37,028 bases of DNA. Source: Sphingomonadales bacterium 63-6. Its GTDB lineage: Bacteria; Pseudomonadota; Alphaproteobacteria; Sphingomonadales; Sphingomonadaceae. The stretch spans positions 1 through 37,028 of the forward strand of contig MKUB01000190.1 in assembly GCA_001898545.1 (NCBI GenBank). The letters run 5' to 3'. The position numbers and the translations under genes were made by a program. The notes under the pieces were generated by a model. The model saw only the letters and a list, made by a program, of their open reading frames with translations, was not told the origin of the DNA and searched no databases. Shown here one piece after another: positions 8,342-17,219 of the stretch (its first letter is position 1; each line of letters opens with the position of its first letter).

Positions 8342-8571
8342 TCTCCCGCCCGCGCGGCCAGCCACAGTCTGATCGCCCCCGCCAGCCCCGGCGGGGTTTC
8401 GGCAGCGATCCGTTCCGCGTCGATTCGTGCCACGAGCGCGTTGAGCGGGACGCCTTCGCGCGCGGCGGCGTTGCGCAGTAAATCCCAGAACAAGGGTTCG
8501 AGGCTGATTGAGGTCTTGTGCCCGGCGATCTCCACTGAGCGCTTGACTGGGGGATGATAGATTTCGGCCAT
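8338..8571 (-). CDS. Ribbon-helix-helix domain protein
   Basis: The 77-residue product reads as an RHH fold: a beta strand around V-E-I-A-G-H-K-T-S-I-S-L-E, then helix W-D-L-L-R-N-A-A-A-R-E-G, a turn V-P-L-N-A-L-V, and a second helix. This matches the RHH_4 type of small alphaproteobacterial proteins often found right after fumC. RHH proteins usually bind DNA as dimers, but a target for this subgroup is not established. I start it at ATG 8571, 4 bp after the fumC stop; a longer in-frame opening runs back into fumC and looks unreal. In many alphaproteobacteria a DUF4169 gene sits between fumC and this gene; it is absent here. It probably forms the last gene of the phbB-fumC operon. Confidence 0.8.
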   Translation of the reverse strand: MAEIYHPPVKRSVEIAGHKTSISLEPLFWDLLRNAAAREGVPLNALVARIDAERIAAETPPGLAGAIRLWLAARAGD

Positions 8572-8575
8572 CCGC

Positions 8576-9973
8576 TCAGGCGTGATCCGGACCCAGCATC
8601 TTTTCAGGGCGCACGATCCGGTCGTAATCCTCGGGCGTGACCGCACCGCTGGACAGCGCCGCTTCGCGCAGGGTCACACCCCGCGCATGGGCTTCCTTGG
8701 CGATGGCAGCAGCCTTGTCATAACCGATCGTCGGAGCGAGCGCGGTAACCAGCATCAGCGAGCGTTCTACCCCGGCGGTTATATTGTCTTCCCGCGGTTC
8801 CAGCCCGTCCAGCAAATGCTCGGTAAAGCTCTCTGCCGCATCCCCCAGCAATCGCACCGATTGCAGGAAATTCTGGGCAATTACCGGGCGATAGACATTC
8901 AGTTCGAACTGTCCCTGGCTGCCCGCGAAGGTGAGGGCCGCATTATTGCCATACACCTGCGCGCAGACCTGTGTCATCGCTTCGCACTGAGTGGGATTCA
9001 CCTTGCCCGGCATGATGGAAGAGCCCGGTTCATTCGCGGGCAGCGCCAGTTCTCCCAGACCGGCGCGGGGACCGGAGCCGAGCAGGCGGATGTCGCTGGC
9101 GATCTTGTAAAGCCCGGCGGCAAGCGCATTAAGCGCCCCATGCGCAAAGACGAGAGCATCCTCGCCCGCCAATGCTTCGAATTTATTGGGCGCACTGGTG
9201 AAGGGCAGGCCGGTAATGGCAGCTATTTCCTGCGCCATTGCTTCGCCAAACCCCTGGGGAGCATTAAGCCCGGTTCCCACGGCCGTGCCGCCCTGGGCCA
9301 GCGCATATACGCCGGGCAAGGTCAGTTCGATCCGCTCGATTCCTGCCGCAACCTGGCGCGCATAGCCGGAAAACTCCTGCCCCAGCGTCAGCGGGGTAGC
9401 GTCCTGCGTATGAGTCCGCCCGATTTTGACGATGCCGCCCCATGCTTCCGCCATGGCGGAAAGGGAAACATGCATCAGCCTCAGCGCGGGCAGCAGGCGG
9501 CTGGTTACTTCGCGCGCGGCAGCAATGTGGATCGCGCTGGGGAATGTATCGTTGGACGATTGGCCCAGATTGACGTGATCGTTGGGGTGAACCGGGCTCT
9601 TCGCGCCAAGCTGCCCGCCCAGCGCGAGATTGGCCCTGTTGGCGATCACTTCATTGGCATTCATGTTGCTCTGAGTGCCCGAGCCGGTCTGCCAGACGAC
9701 CAGCGGGAAATGATCGTCAAGCGATCCCGCGGCCACTTCGCCCGCTGCCGTTGCAATGGCCTGGGCAAGGGATGGGTCAAGCAGGCCAAGCCGGGCATTC
9801 ACCTGGGCCGCAGCCTGCTTGATCGCCCCCAGCGCATGAATCACGGGAAGCGGAATACGTTCACCGCCGATACGGAAATTCTCAAGGCTGCGCTGCGTTT
9901 GTGCGCCCCAGAGCCGGTCTGCCGGAACGGCGATCTCGCCGAAAGTATCCGTTTCTATTCTGGTGTTCGCCAT
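8576..9973 (-). CDS. fumC: Class II fumarate hydratase FumC
   Basis: FumC interconverts fumarate and L-malate in the TCA cycle, as an oxygen-stable, iron-free homotetramer. The 465-residue length is typical. The fumarase/aspartase superfamily signature [11 protein letters not shown] is at 317-327 with the mobile-loop serine that acts as base. T-H-T-Q (H188) and S-S-N-D-T-F-P around 139-145 complete the active site contributed by three subunits. The N-terminal [20 protein letters not shown] is characteristic of FumC rather than aspartase or argininosuccinate lyase. It lies 30 bp after phbB, separated by a hairpin, and 4 bp before the RHH gene. Confidence 0.96.
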   Translation of the reverse strand: MANTRIETDTFGEIAVPADRLWGAQTQRSLENFRIGGERIPLPVIHALGAIKQAAAQVNARLGLLDPSLAQAIATAAGEVAAGSLDDHFPLVVWQTGSGTQSNMNANEVIANRANLALGGQLGAKSPVHPNDHVNLGQSSNDTFPSAIHIAAAREVTSRLLPALRLMHVSLSAMAEAWGGIVKIGRTHTQDATPLTLGQEFSGYARQVAAGIERIELTLPGVYALAQGGTAVGTGLNAPQGFGEAMAQEIAAITGLPFTSAPNKFEALAGEDALVFAHGALNALAAGLYKIASDIRLLGSGPRAGLGELALPANEPGSSIMPGKVNPTQCEAMTQVCAQVYGNNAALTFAGSQGQFELNVYRPVIAQNFLQSVRLLGDAAESFTEHLLDGLEPREDNITAGVERSLMLVTALAPTIGYDKAAAIAKEAHARGVTLREAALSSGAVTPEDYDRIVRPEKMLGPDHA

Positions 9974-9989
9974 CCCGTTTCCCGATCCA

Positions 9990-10005
9990 GAGGGGCATCC
10001 CCCTC
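9990..10005 (-). other. Hairpin overlapping the phbB stop, before fumC
   Basis: GAGGGG and CCCCTC make a 6-bp perfect GC-rich stem with a CATC loop. On the minus strand it covers the phbB stop codon and ends 16 bp before the fumC ATG. There is no T-run. It could act as an intercistronic processing or stabilising element, setting unequal phbB and fumC expression. Confidence 0.4.
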
Positions 10006-10726
10006 AATACATATGCTGGCCGCCGTTGAGCGACATGGTGGAGCCGGTCACGAAGCCTGCTTCCTCCGCCGTGAGGAAAGCAACGCCGCGCGCGATCTCT
10101 TGCGCGTGGCCCAGGCGGCCCACGGGAATCTTGGCAACGATCTTTTCCAGTACGGCTTCCGGCACGGCGGCAACCATGTCGGTATCGATATAGCCCGGAG
10201 CGATGGCATTCACGGTCACGCCCACGCGCGCGCCCTCCTGCGCCAGCGCCTTGGTGAAGCCATGGATGCCGCTTTTGGCGGCCGCATAGTTCACCTGGCC
10301 ATATTGCCCGGCCTGGCCGTTGATGGAGCCGATATTGACGATGCGGCCCCAACCGCGTTCCCGCATGCCGGGGAAACAGGCCTTGGCCATGTTGAAACAA
10401 CCGCCCAGGTTGATTCGCATGACTTCGTTCCAATCCTCGAAGCTCATCTTGTGGAGTGTGGCATCGCGCGTGATACCGGCATTATTGACCACGATTTCAA
10501 TGGCGCCCACTTCGGCTTCCACTTTTGCGCAGCCTGCCAGCGTCGCTTCATGATCTCCTACGTCCCATTTATAGGCGGGGATTCCGGTTTCCTCGGTAAA
10601 GGCGCGGGCCTTTTCTTCATTGCCGGCATAGTTTGCCACCACGGTGCGGCCCTGCTCCTTGAGGGCAAGACAGATTGCCTTGCCGATGCCGCGAGTGCCG
10701 CCGGTGACGATTGCGACGCGTGCCAT
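10004..10726 (-). CDS. phbB: Acetoacetyl-CoA reductase (NADPH), SDR family
   Basis: PhbB/PhaB reduces acetoacetyl-CoA to (R)-3-hydroxybutyryl-CoA for polyhydroxybutyrate granules. The 240-residue product is a classical short-chain dehydrogenase: cofactor motif T-G-G-T-R-G-I-G at 8-15, N-N-A-G at 81-84, and the catalytic triad S134, Y147, K151 with correct 13- and 4-residue spacing. Features specific to PhaB over FabG are the Q-A-G-Q-Y-G-Q-V-N-Y block and the ending S-T-M-S-L-N-G-G-Q-H-M-Y. AAGGAG 6 nt before ATG 10726 confirms the start. No PHB synthase or thiolase is in the window, so the pathway partners are elsewhere. It leads the operon with fumC. FabG is the alternative but less likely. 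Confidence 0.92.
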   Translation of the reverse strand: MARVAIVTGGTRGIGKAICLALKEQGRTVVANYAGNEEKARAFTEETGIPAYKWDVGDHEATLAGCAKVEAEVGAIEIVVNNAGITRDATLHKMSFEDWNEVMRINLGGCFNMAKACFPGMRERGWGRIVNIGSINGQAGQYGQVNYAAAKSGIHGFTKALAQEGARVGVTVNAIAPGYIDTDMVAAVPEAVLEKIVAKIPVGRLGHAQEIARGVAFLTAEEAGFVTGSTMSLNGGQHMY

Positions 10727-10806
10727 GTATGCTCCTTTTCCGATATGTTTTTGCCTCTCTCCTCAGCCTCCATCGTTAAGGTGACTCGGGAGTGCAGGCA
10801 AAGAAA

Positions 10807-10828
10807 AACCCCGCATTGCTGCGGGGTT
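10807..10828 (-). terminator. Rho-independent terminator for the 10857-11618 gene
   Basis: AACCCCGCA pairs perfectly with TGCGGGGTT (9 bp) around a 4-nt loop. On the minus strand it is followed by TTTCTT after a GTT end. It lies about 28 bp beyond the stop of the minus-strand hypothetical gene, and so insulates it from phbB. Confidence 0.85.
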
Positions 10829-10856
10829 CTTTCAAAATCGCGACAGGAGTGACGGA

Positions 10857-11618
10857 TCAGAAGCGGAACTGCGTCCCGACATAGACGGCCTGGCTGTCCT
10901 GCTTGCCGTTGGTCAGCGGCTCCAGACGGTCACGATCCTGCGAATAGCGTACACCGGCGGTGACGTTGAGATTACGTGTAAGCGAATAGCTGCCGCCCAG
11001 ATCCACCGTCTGATCGCCCAGCGAATCGCGAGTGCGCGGCGCGCGCCCGGTCTTGTCTACCTGATCAAGCGCGATGCGGGCTGCAAAGCGGCTCGGCTTT
11101 TCCTGCGCCCCGGCGGAGGGCTGGAACGCGGCGAGATCGGGGATCGCCGCATCGTTCAGATCCGACACAAGCTCAGGCGTCCGTGCAAAGCTCTGATATC
11201 CGCGCGAGATGCCAAGATTGTAGCGCATCGGCGCAATACGGGCCGCAGCGAGGCTGGCCTGCGCGTCGCCAATCGAAGACAGGGCCTGACGGACCGAAAT
11301 CGCGCGGGCTGCATTCTCATCCACCCGAACCGCCACGGTAACCGATCGACCTGCGCGATCAGAAGCACCAGCGGGAGTGAAACGCATCAGCTTGCTGCCG
11401 GTAGCAGACTTTTCCGCGATCAGCGCAGCGAGCTGGGGATCGACCGAAGCAGGCGTGAAAGAATCCAGGCTGGGCCCGGAATGCAGGCTTACGTCAGTTT
11501 CGTTAAGACCGCCAAGAGCCAGAACAGCGCTCGGCGCGCCGATGAGCAACGCGGCACCGGCACACAGCAGCGCCGCGGAAAGCCCGCCCCGTCCTGCCGA
11601 TTTGCCTTGCCGTGCCAT
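10857..11618 (-). CDS. Secreted hypothetical protein, possible outer-membrane beta-barrel end
   Basis: I do not recognise a named family. From ATG 11618 the product is 253 residues with a positively charged start and a hydrophobic stretch (about 12-35), consistent with a long Sec signal cleaved after roughly A-V-L-A. The middle is Ala/Ser-rich. The last 60 residues have alternating polar/hydrophobic strands (D-L-G-G-S-Y-S-L, N-V-T-A-G-V-R-Y, A-V-Y-V-G-T-Q-F-R-F). The protein ends in Phe, the usual C-terminal signature recognised by the BAM complex. It may therefore be a small outer-membrane or surface protein with a few strands. A longer frame reaches 11687, but the added residues would precede the signal. 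It is monocistronic, with a strong terminator and a divergent neighbour about 0.4 kb away. Confidence 0.65.
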   Translation of the reverse strand: MARQGKSAGRGGLSAALLCAGAALLIGAPSAVLALGGLNETDVSLHSGPSLDSFTPASVDPQLAALIAEKSATGSKLMRFTPAGASDRAGRSVTVAVRVDENAARAISVRQALSSIGDAQASLAAARIAPMRYNLGISRGYQSFARTPELVSDLNDAAIPDLAAFQPSAGAQEKPSRFAARIALDQVDKTGRAPRTRDSLGDQTVDLGGSYSLTRNLNVTAGVRYSQDRDRLEPLTNGKQDSQAVYVGTQFRF

Positions 11619-12040
11619 AACCCCGTTTACCTTGCCCAATTTTCGCGATTCTATCAAAGAACCCCGACCCTGAACCTTTCCTGACAATAAACAGGAATCA
11701 GTCCACTACATTCTTATCCGTCATCGATAGTTTTTCCACAAGCCGATGACCAGCACGGAATCCTCCTTACGACGACTGTTTTGCAAAAGTGTTGCAGCGC
11801 GCCCACAGCATGGCGTTTTCCTGCTGGCCTGCGGTTAAGCACGCATTCACCCCCATACTGCGCATTGGCAGGCCTGAATGAGGCAGGCACGGCATACTTG
11901 CGCGCTCTTGCCGCGCACGGTGCGGCGGCTATAGAGGCTCGAAAGCAGGGCTTGCCCGGCACGGGCACTGCGCCGGCCTTTGACGAACAACGGGAATGAC
12001 ATTTGTGATGACGGTCAGCAGCGAAAACGGAAATTCTTCG
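11619..12040. other. 422-bp divergent intergenic region
   Basis: No convincing gene is seen; the short open frames here lack ribosome-binding sites and family-like composition. It should hold the promoters of the minus-strand hypothetical gene and of the DUF3576-leuS operon. Visible items are a 6-bp perfect inverted repeat TTCCTG/CAGGAA (11678-11697, loop ACAATAAA), an AT-rich stretch after it, and TTTTCCACA at 11732-11740. The last differs by one base from a DnaA box, but it is single, so it does not make an origin. Confidence 0.5.
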
Positions 12041-12475
12041 ATGAAGCGCGCAGGCCGGGTCCTGCTGGTCGGCGCGGCGCTGGCGGCCCTCTCCGCCTGT
12101 GGCGGCGGGCGCAACGAACGGCCCGCGGCCGATGTCGCTTCCGCGCAGATCACATCCATCGGCGTTAATTCCTATCTGTGGCGCGCCACGCTCGAAACGC
12201 TCTCCTTCATGCCCCTTACCCAGGCCGACAGCGCCGGGGGCGTGGTGGTAACCGATTGGTATGCCAATCCTTCGAATCCCAATGAGCGGATGAAAGTGTC
12301 GGTGACGATTCTCGATCAGGATCTGCGCGCCGATGCTGTGCGTGTCGCAGCCAGCCGCCAGATCCTGCAGGGCGGCGTGTGGGTGGAAGCTCCTGTTGAA
12401 GCAGCCACCGTGCAGAAGCTGGAGGACATCATCCTCACCAAGGCGCGCGATCTGCGTCGATCGGCCATCGGCTGA
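12041..12475 (+). CDS. DUF3576 lipoprotein
   Basis: The 144-residue product from ATG 12041 has a lipoprotein signal (M-K-R-A-G-R then a hydrophobic stretch) ending L-S-A-C, with the lipidated Cys at residue 20. The body contains the conserved stretch I-G-V-N-S-Y-L-W-R-A-T-L-E-T-L-S-F-M-P followed by D-W-Y-A-N-P, which I recognise as DUF3576. This family is restricted to alphaproteobacteria and sits almost always just upstream of leuS and lptE. Function is unknown; the location suggests envelope biogenesis. Two other in-frame ATGs (11996 and 12008) would put residues before the signal core. I chose 12041 because the lipobox then has normal spacing, although the ribosome-binding match is weak. 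Confidence 0.82.
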   Translation: MKRAGRVLLVGAALAALSACGGGRNERPAADVASAQITSIGVNSYLWRATLETLSFMPLTQADSAGGVVVTDWYANPSNPNERMKVSVTILDQDLRADAVRVAASRQILQGGVWVEAPVEAATVQKLEDIILTKARDLRRSAIG

Positions 12476-12496
12476 TCCACGGCCCCCTGCACGCAG

Positions 12497-12533
12497 CCGC
12501 GCTTTGACAGCGCGGTGCTTCCAACTCGACAAT
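12497..12533 (+). promoter_or_regulatory. leuS: Possible leuS promoter nested in a hairpin
   Basis: TTGACA (12504-12509), 18 bp, GACAAT (12528-12533) is a reasonable sigma-70 match. Its -35 lies in the loop and arm of a 7-bp perfect inverted repeat CCGCGCT/AGCGCGG (12497-12515). Transcription would start about 13 bp before the leuS ATG. The hairpin could alternatively be a weak terminator or attenuator after the DUF3576 gene. Confidence 0.4.
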
Positions 12534-12553
12534 ACAGCCTCTAGGGGCACATC

Positions 12554-15073
12554 ATGAGCGAAACACGATTCGATCCGTCGCAGGCCGACGGGCGCTGGCA
12601 GCGCGCATGGAATGACGCGCAGTGCTTCCGGGCCGACGATTCTTCCACCAAGCCGCGCGCCTATGTGCTGGAGATGTTCCCCTATCCTTCGGGGCGCATC
12701 CATATCGGCCATGTCCGCAACTACACGATGGGCGACGTGCTGGCGCGCTACAAGGCGATGACCGGCCATGAAGTGTTGCACCCGATGGGGTGGGACGCCT
12801 TCGGCATGCCGGCGGAAAATGCGGCAATCGAAAAGGGTGTCCATCCCGGCGCCTGGACCTATCAGAACATCGCCAACATGAAAGCGCAGCTCCAGCGGCT
12901 GGGCTTTGCGCTTGACTGGAGCCGGGAAGTCGCGACCTGCGATCCTTCCTATTACGGCCACGAACAGGCGCTGTTCCTCGATCTCTATGCAGGCGGCCTC
13001 GTTTACCGCAAGGAAAGTGCAGTCAACTGGGATCCTGTGGACCAGACCGTGCTGGCCAATGAACAGGTGATCGACGGGCGCGGCTGGCGTTCCGGTGCGC
13101 TGGTGGAAAAGCGCAAGCTTTCCCAGTGGTTCCTCAAGATCACCGATTTCGCACAGGAACTGCTCGATGGCCTTGGCTCGCTGGAGCATTGGCCTGAGAA
13201 GGTGAAGCTGATGCAGGAGAACTGGATCGGCAAGAGCCAGGGCCTGCAATTCGCCTTCACCCTGTCGGACGGGGAGAAGCTGGAGGTTTATACCACCCGG
13301 CCCGATACGATCTTCGGCGCGAGCTTCGTTGCCGTGGCCGCGGATCACCCCGTGGCCCAGAAAGTCGCGGCCGAGAATGCCGACGCGCAGGCCTTCATCG
13401 AAAAGTGCCGCGAAGGCGGAACGACCGCGGCCGAACTGGAAACGGCGGAGAAGCTAGGCTTCGATACCGGCCTCACGGCGAAGCACCCGTTCACGGGTGC
13501 CGATCTGCCGCTCTACATCGCCAATTTCGTGCTGATGGATTACGGTACCGGCGCGATCATGGCCGTGCCCGGGCATGATCAGCGCGACTTCGATTTCGCC
13601 ACCAAATACGGCCTGCCGATCACACGCGTGGTTGCCCCCAGTGCTGCCGATGCGGACAAGCCGTTCGCAGGCGAAGCCGAGGCGGGCGACGGTGTGTGCG
13701 TCAATTCCGGTTTCCTTGACGGGATGAGCGTGGCCGATGCCAAGGCATCTGTCATTGCCCGCGCAGAAGGCGAAGGCTGGGGCGAAGGAAAGACCGTGTG
13801 GCGCCTGCGCGACTGGGGCGTTTCGCGCCAGCGTTATTGGGGCACGCCGATTCCCTTCATCCATTGCCCCAGTTGCGGCGTGGTGCCGGTTCCCAAGGGC
13901 CAACTGCCCGTCACTCTGCCGGAAGATGTCGACATGTCGATCCCCGGCAATCCGCTGGTGCGCCACCCGACCTGGAAACATGTCGATTGCCCGGCTTGCG
14001 GCGGGGCCGCCGAACGCGAAACCGATACGCTCGACACTTTCGTCGATAGTTCGTGGTATTTCCTGCGTTTCGCCAGCCAGCCTGCCGACCGCCCCTTCGA
14101 TCCCGAAGAAGTCGCGCGCTGGATGCCGGTGCAGCAATATATCGGCGGGATCGAGCATGCGATCCTGCACCTGCTCTATGCCCGTTTCTGGACTCGCGCG
14201 TTGAAGGCCATCGGCAAGCTCGACGTGGCCGAGCCGTTTGCCCAGCTCTTCACGCAGGGCATGGTGACTCACGAGACCTATTCGCGCGAGGAAGATGGAC
14301 GTCCCGTCTATTTCAGCCCCGGCGAAATCGAACGCGGCGCTGAGGGCGCTGTGCTGAAGGACGATGGCAAGCCGGTGGAGATCGGACGCGTCATCAAGAT
14401 GTCCAAGTCGAAGAAAAACGTCGTCGACCCGGATGAGATCGTGGCGAAGTACGGCGCCGATGCCGTGCGCTGGTTCATGCTGTCCGACAGTCCGCCCGAG
14501 CGCGACCTGCCCTGGTCCGAAGCCGGGATCGAAGGCTGCTGGCGCTTCGTCCAGCGCTTGTGGCGCTTGTTCGGCCAGTATGACGCCACCGCCACTGGCC
14601 AAGACAAGGCGCTGGACCGCAAGGTCCACCAGACCGTTGCCGCTGTGGCGGACGACATCGAGGCGCTGAGCTTCAACAAAGCCGTAGCCCGTATTTATGA
14701 GCTGACCAGCGCAGCCGAAAAGGCCGCGCCTTCGGCCAGCCGTTCCAATGCGATTCGCGCGGTGCTGCTGCTTGCTTCGCCCATGATGCCGCATCTGGCC
14801 GAGGAAGGCTGGGCAGCCATCGGTGAAACGGGGCTGGTGGCCGAAGCCGATTGGCCCGAGGTCGACCCCGCGCTACTGGTGGAAGATGAAGTCACCGTGG
14901 CCGTCCAGGTGAAGGGCAAGCTGCGCGACACGCTGACCGTGGCCAAAGGCACGTCTAAAGAAGAGCTGGAGGCGCTTGCCCTTGCTTCCGAGAAAGTGCA
15001 GCGTGCACTTGATGGAGCGGAAGTGCGCAAGGTGATTGTGGTGCCCGACAGGTTGGTCAATCTCGTCGCATGA
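12554..15073 (+). CDS. leuS: Leucyl-tRNA synthetase LeuS
   Basis: This class I synthetase charges tRNA-Leu in the cytoplasm. The 839-residue length is normal for bacterial LeuS. Landmarks are the HIGH motif at 50-53 within [11 protein letters not shown], the CP1 editing domain with [10 protein letters not shown] followed by the [16 protein letters not shown] block, zinc-like cysteine pairs (C-P-S-C-G and C-P-A-C-G), K-M-S-K-S at 615-619, and a C-terminal anticodon/beta domain ending V-P-D-R-L-V-N-L-V. The start gives the family-typical [12 protein letters not shown]. Its stop overlaps the lptE start as ATGA, so leuS, lptE and holA are translated as a coupled unit. Confidence 0.97.
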   Translation: MSETRFDPSQADGRWQRAWNDAQCFRADDSSTKPRAYVLEMFPYPSGRIHIGHVRNYTMGDVLARYKAMTGHEVLHPMGWDAFGMPAENAAIEKGVHPGAWTYQNIANMKAQLQRLGFALDWSREVATCDPSYYGHEQALFLDLYAGGLVYRKESAVNWDPVDQTVLANEQVIDGRGWRSGALVEKRKLSQWFLKITDFAQELLDGLGSLEHWPEKVKLMQENWIGKSQGLQFAFTLSDGEKLEVYTTRPDTIFGASFVAVAADHPVAQKVAAENADAQAFIEKCREGGTTAAELETAEKLGFDTGLTAKHPFTGADLPLYIANFVLMDYGTGAIMAVPGHDQRDFDFATKYGLPITRVVAPSAADADKPFAGEAEAGDGVCVNSGFLDGMSVADAKASVIARAEGEGWGEGKTVWRLRDWGVSRQRYWGTPIPFIHCPSCGVVPVPKGQLPVTLPEDVDMSIPGNPLVRHPTWKHVDCPACGGAAERETDTLDTFVDSSWYFLRFASQPADRPFDPEEVARWMPVQQYIGGIEHAILHLLYARFWTRALKAIGKLDVAEPFAQLFTQGMVTHETYSREEDGRPVYFSPGEIERGAEGAVLKDDGKPVEIGRVIKMSKSKKNVVDPDEIVAKYGADAVRWFMLSDSPPERDLPWSEAGIEGCWRFVQRLWRLFGQYDATATGQDKALDRKVHQTVAAVADDIEALSFNKAVARIYELTSAAEKAAPSASRSNAIRAVLLLASPMMPHLAEEGWAAIGETGLVAEADWPEVDPALLVEDEVTVAVQVKGKLRDTLTVAKGTSKEELEALALASEKVQRALDGAEVRKVIVVPDRLVNLVA

Positions 15074-15567
15074 GGGGCATAGGGGCCCTTCTTGCCTTGG
15101 CGCTTGTCGCGCCGGCTCTCGCTTCCTGCGGGCTTCAGCCGATGTATGCGGGCGGCGGCAGCGGCGAAGTGGCCCGCGCGCTGGCTGCCGTGGACGTGCC
15201 CGCTATTGAAGGTCAGGCGGGCTGGCTCGTGCGCAATGCCCTGCGAGACCGGCTGGGCGATGCGGATGGATCGGCCCGCTACCGGCTCGATGTCCGGCTT
15301 GACGACAATCTTGAAGGGCTCGGCCTGCTGACAGACGATACGATCGGGCGGGAGCGTCGCACTTTGCGCGCGCGCTATCAGCTGGTCGATACGGCAACCG
15401 GTGAGGTGATGCTGGATGCCAGTGACGGTTCAGATGCCGGTATCGACGTCGTCAGTTCCGAATATGCGACCATCGCGGCCGAACAGACGGCACTCGAAAA
15501 CCTTTCGCGCGATGTGGCTGACCGAATCGTGACGCGACTGGCGCTGGCCCTGCGCAAAGCGCCGTGA
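15070..15567 (+). CDS. lptE: LPS-assembly lipoprotein LptE
   Basis: LptE plugs the outer-membrane LptD barrel and helps insert lipopolysaccharide. The 165-residue product has a lipoprotein signal with L-A-S-C at 17-20. The family-like C-G-L-Q-P-M-Y start of the mature protein follows. Downstream residues R-N-A-L-R-D-R-L and Y-R-L-D-V-R-L fit the alphaproteobacterial LptE fold. Overall conservation in LptE is low, so the call rests on the signal, the G-L-Q-P-M-Y motif and the leuS-lptE-holA context, a standard arrangement in proteobacteria. The start overlaps the leuS stop and the stop overlaps the holA start. The partner genes lptC and lptA lie about 6 kb away on the other strand. Confidence 0.9.
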   Translation: MRGIGALLALALVAPALASCGLQPMYAGGGSGEVARALAAVDVPAIEGQAGWLVRNALRDRLGDADGSARYRLDVRLDDNLEGLGLLTDDTIGRERRTLRARYQLVDTATGEVMLDASDGSDAGIDVVSSEYATIAAEQTALENLSRDVADRIVTRLALALRKAP

Positions 15568-16607
15568 AGGCAACCCAGCGCGATTTCGCCAATGTAGCGC
15601 AGCGCGCGGCGAATGCTTGCAAAGTCTTCTTCTTCTGCGGTCAGGACGAGGCGGGTGCCTCCGCCGCGGTCGAGCGGGTCGTATCCCTGTTGCCCGACGC
15701 TGGCGAACGGGTGGACATGCAGGGCAGTGATCTGCGCAAAGATCTGGTTCTTCTGGGCGACGAGGCGCGCTCCACGTCGCTTTTTGGCGATACTCGCCAT
15801 ATCGTTGTGCGTGCCAGCGGCGATGAAGTACATGATGCAGTAGACCTTCTGCTCAAGGCCATCGACGCGAAGGAAGGGGAGCCCTGCCCGGTTCTGGTGA
15901 TCGCCACTTCCGCTACGGACAAGTCGCGCACGGCGAAGCTTCTGGAAAAGCGCGACGATGCCCTGGTGGCAATGTTCTATCCGCCGGATCTTGCCCAGGT
16001 AACGCAGGTCGTGCGGACCATGGCCAGCACCGCAGGCCTGAGGCTTTCGGGTGACCTTGCCGAGCGTATCGCCCGCGCCTCCGGCCTCGATGTGCGGCTG
16101 GCGCAATCGGAAGTGTCCAAGCTCGCGCTTTACCTCGATGCCAGCCCGATCGAACCCAAGGATGCCGGTGCCGATGCGCTGGATGCGGTGGGGGCAAAGA
16201 CCGAGGAAGAAGGCTTCATGCCGCTCGTCAACGCCGTACTCTCCGGAGAGACCGGCAAGCTAGGGGACGAATTGCGGCGGATGCGGGAAACTTCGATGAA
16301 TCCTGTAGGCCTGTTACTCGCGCTTGAGCGGCGGGCGGCCCAGTTGGCTTCGCTGGCGGCGAGGCTCGGCCCGCGCGGGGATGTCAATGCGTTGCTTGAA
16401 GCGGAAAAGCGCGCCCGGCGCCTATTCTGGCGGGATGAACGCGATCTTTCGGTGCAATTACGGCGCTGGCGAGGACGTAAGCTCGACCGGCTAGTGAGCA
16501 GGCTGATGGACCTCCACCGCGCGCTTTTGGCCAACAACCAGTCCGCAGAGCTTCTTTTGGCACAAGGCCTCGCGGAAATTGCACGGGCCGCCGCGCCGAG
16601 ACGCTAA
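15564..16607 (+). CDS. holA: DNA polymerase III subunit delta HolA
   Basis: HolA opens the sliding clamp within the clamp loader during replication. The 347-residue product begins V-K-A-T-Q-R-D-F and continues with F-F-F-C-G-Q-D-E-A-G, replacing the Walker A loop as usual in delta, which does not hydrolyse ATP. It has the helical delta arrangement with S-E-V-S-K-L-A-L-Y around residue 190 and L-L-L-A-L-E-R-R-A-A-Q-L in the C-terminal collar domain. The start is GTG, overlapping the lptE stop (GTGA). No other start with better context is near, so strong coupling to lptE is expected. It is the end of the leuS operon. Confidence 0.93.
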   Translation: MKATQRDFANVAQRAANACKVFFFCGQDEAGASAAVERVVSLLPDAGERVDMQGSDLRKDLVLLGDEARSTSLFGDTRHIVVRASGDEVHDAVDLLLKAIDAKEGEPCPVLVIATSATDKSRTAKLLEKRDDALVAMFYPPDLAQVTQVVRTMASTAGLRLSGDLAERIARASGLDVRLAQSEVSKLALYLDASPIEPKDAGADALDAVGAKTEEEGFMPLVNAVLSGETGKLGDELRRMRETSMNPVGLLLALERRAAQLASLAARLGPRGDVNALLEAEKRARRLFWRDERDLSVQLRRWRGRKLDRLVSRLMDLHRALLANNQSAELLLAQGLAEIARAAAPRR

Positions 16608-16621
16608 GCCGCTAGGTCTAA

Positions 16622-16637
16622 ATTAACCATCGTTAAT
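16622..16637. promoter_or_regulatory. ATTAAC/GTTAAT palindrome, CtrA-like
   Basis: ATTAAC-CATC-GTTAAT is a perfect 6-bp palindrome 14 bp after holA, containing TTAA-N6-TTAA. The alphaproteobacterial cell-cycle regulator CtrA binds TTAA-N7-TTAA, so the spacing is one base short. It may be an operator for the gene at 16809 or a chance AT-rich motif. Confidence 0.3.
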
Positions 16638-16808
16638 GGCGGTTTTCCTTATGTCTCAGCCACTTTCAACTCTCGAACCCTTACCGGCCAGCCGTCACTT
16701 CCGTGCTGCACATGCGAGAAAACAGGTGGCTTGATGATAGATAATAGGGTACAAATAAGGGGACTTCCATAGTGGGCGATGGGTCTCGGACCCGATGAGG
16801 GAATGGAA

Positions 16809-17219
16809 ATGACAAGCAAGATCAACATTGGACTGGCGGCGATCGCGCTTTGCGCCACCGTTTGCACAAGTCCCGCTTATGCCGCTGGGGACGCTTCAAC
16901 CCGTTCCGCCCAGGTGCTGCCGATGATGGCGGCGAGCGTAGGTTCCGTGGCGTATAAGCCCGGTCTTGAGAATCAATGGCGCTGCGCCAAGATCACTGAC
17001 AAGGCCTTGAAGCTCAAGAAGCAGAATGTTCAGGTCGATGTGGCTGGGCGTGTTGTGCTGAGCAAAGCTGGCCAGCCTTTCAACTGCCGCCTCTCGGGCA
17101 ATACGCAGTATCAGGCTCAGGCGGCGGGCTTCCCGTTCCTGATTGTTGGAAGCATTGTTACCATTGCCGGCGTTACCTTCGTGGTTGCCAGCAATGGGAA
17201 TTCCGATAGCCCAGGCTGA
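16809..17219 (+). CDS. Small secreted hypothetical protein with a C-terminal hydrophobic segment
   Basis: I do not recognise the family. ATG 16809 has GAGGGA 6-7 nt upstream and gives 136 residues with a clear Sec signal (hydrophobic 7-20, cleavage after A-Y-A near 25). A small polar domain follows with two cysteines (W-R-C-A-K-I and F-N-C-R-L), which could form a disulfide in the periplasm. Near the end is a 20-residue hydrophobic stretch (around F-L-I-V-G-S-I-V-T-I-A-G-V) followed by a short polar tail, suggesting a membrane anchor. In-frame ATGs at 16779 and 16803 are less likely starts. It lies about 250 bp before the polysaccharide-export genes and may be regulated with them, but no shared operon is proven. 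Confidence 0.7.
   Translation: MTSKINIGLAAIALCATVCTSPAYAAGDASTRSAQVLPMMAASVGSVAYKPGLENQWRCAKITDKALKLKKQNVQVDVAGRVVLSKAGQPFNCRLSGNTQYQAQAAGFPFLIVGSIVTIAGVTFVVASNGNSDSPG

Noticed and set aside
8582..10852. 756-codon plus-strand frame across fumC and phbB
   Set aside because: It covers two well-identified minus-strand genes and their intergenic region. It has no recognisable domain.
11732..11740. TTTTCCACA, similar to a DnaA box
   Set aside because: A single imperfect box without an AT-rich unwinding region or dnaA/dnaN/hemE neighbours does not support an origin.
11781..11999. 72-codon frame in the 11619-12040 gap
   Set aside because: No ribosome-binding site, no recognisable family, and composition unlike neighbouring proteins; probably chance.
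11714..14794. Two long minus-strand frames (544 and 446 codons) opposite leuS and its leader
   Set aside because: They are antisense to leuS, which carries all synthetase motifs. Composition is typical of shadow frames and no ribosome-binding sites are seen.
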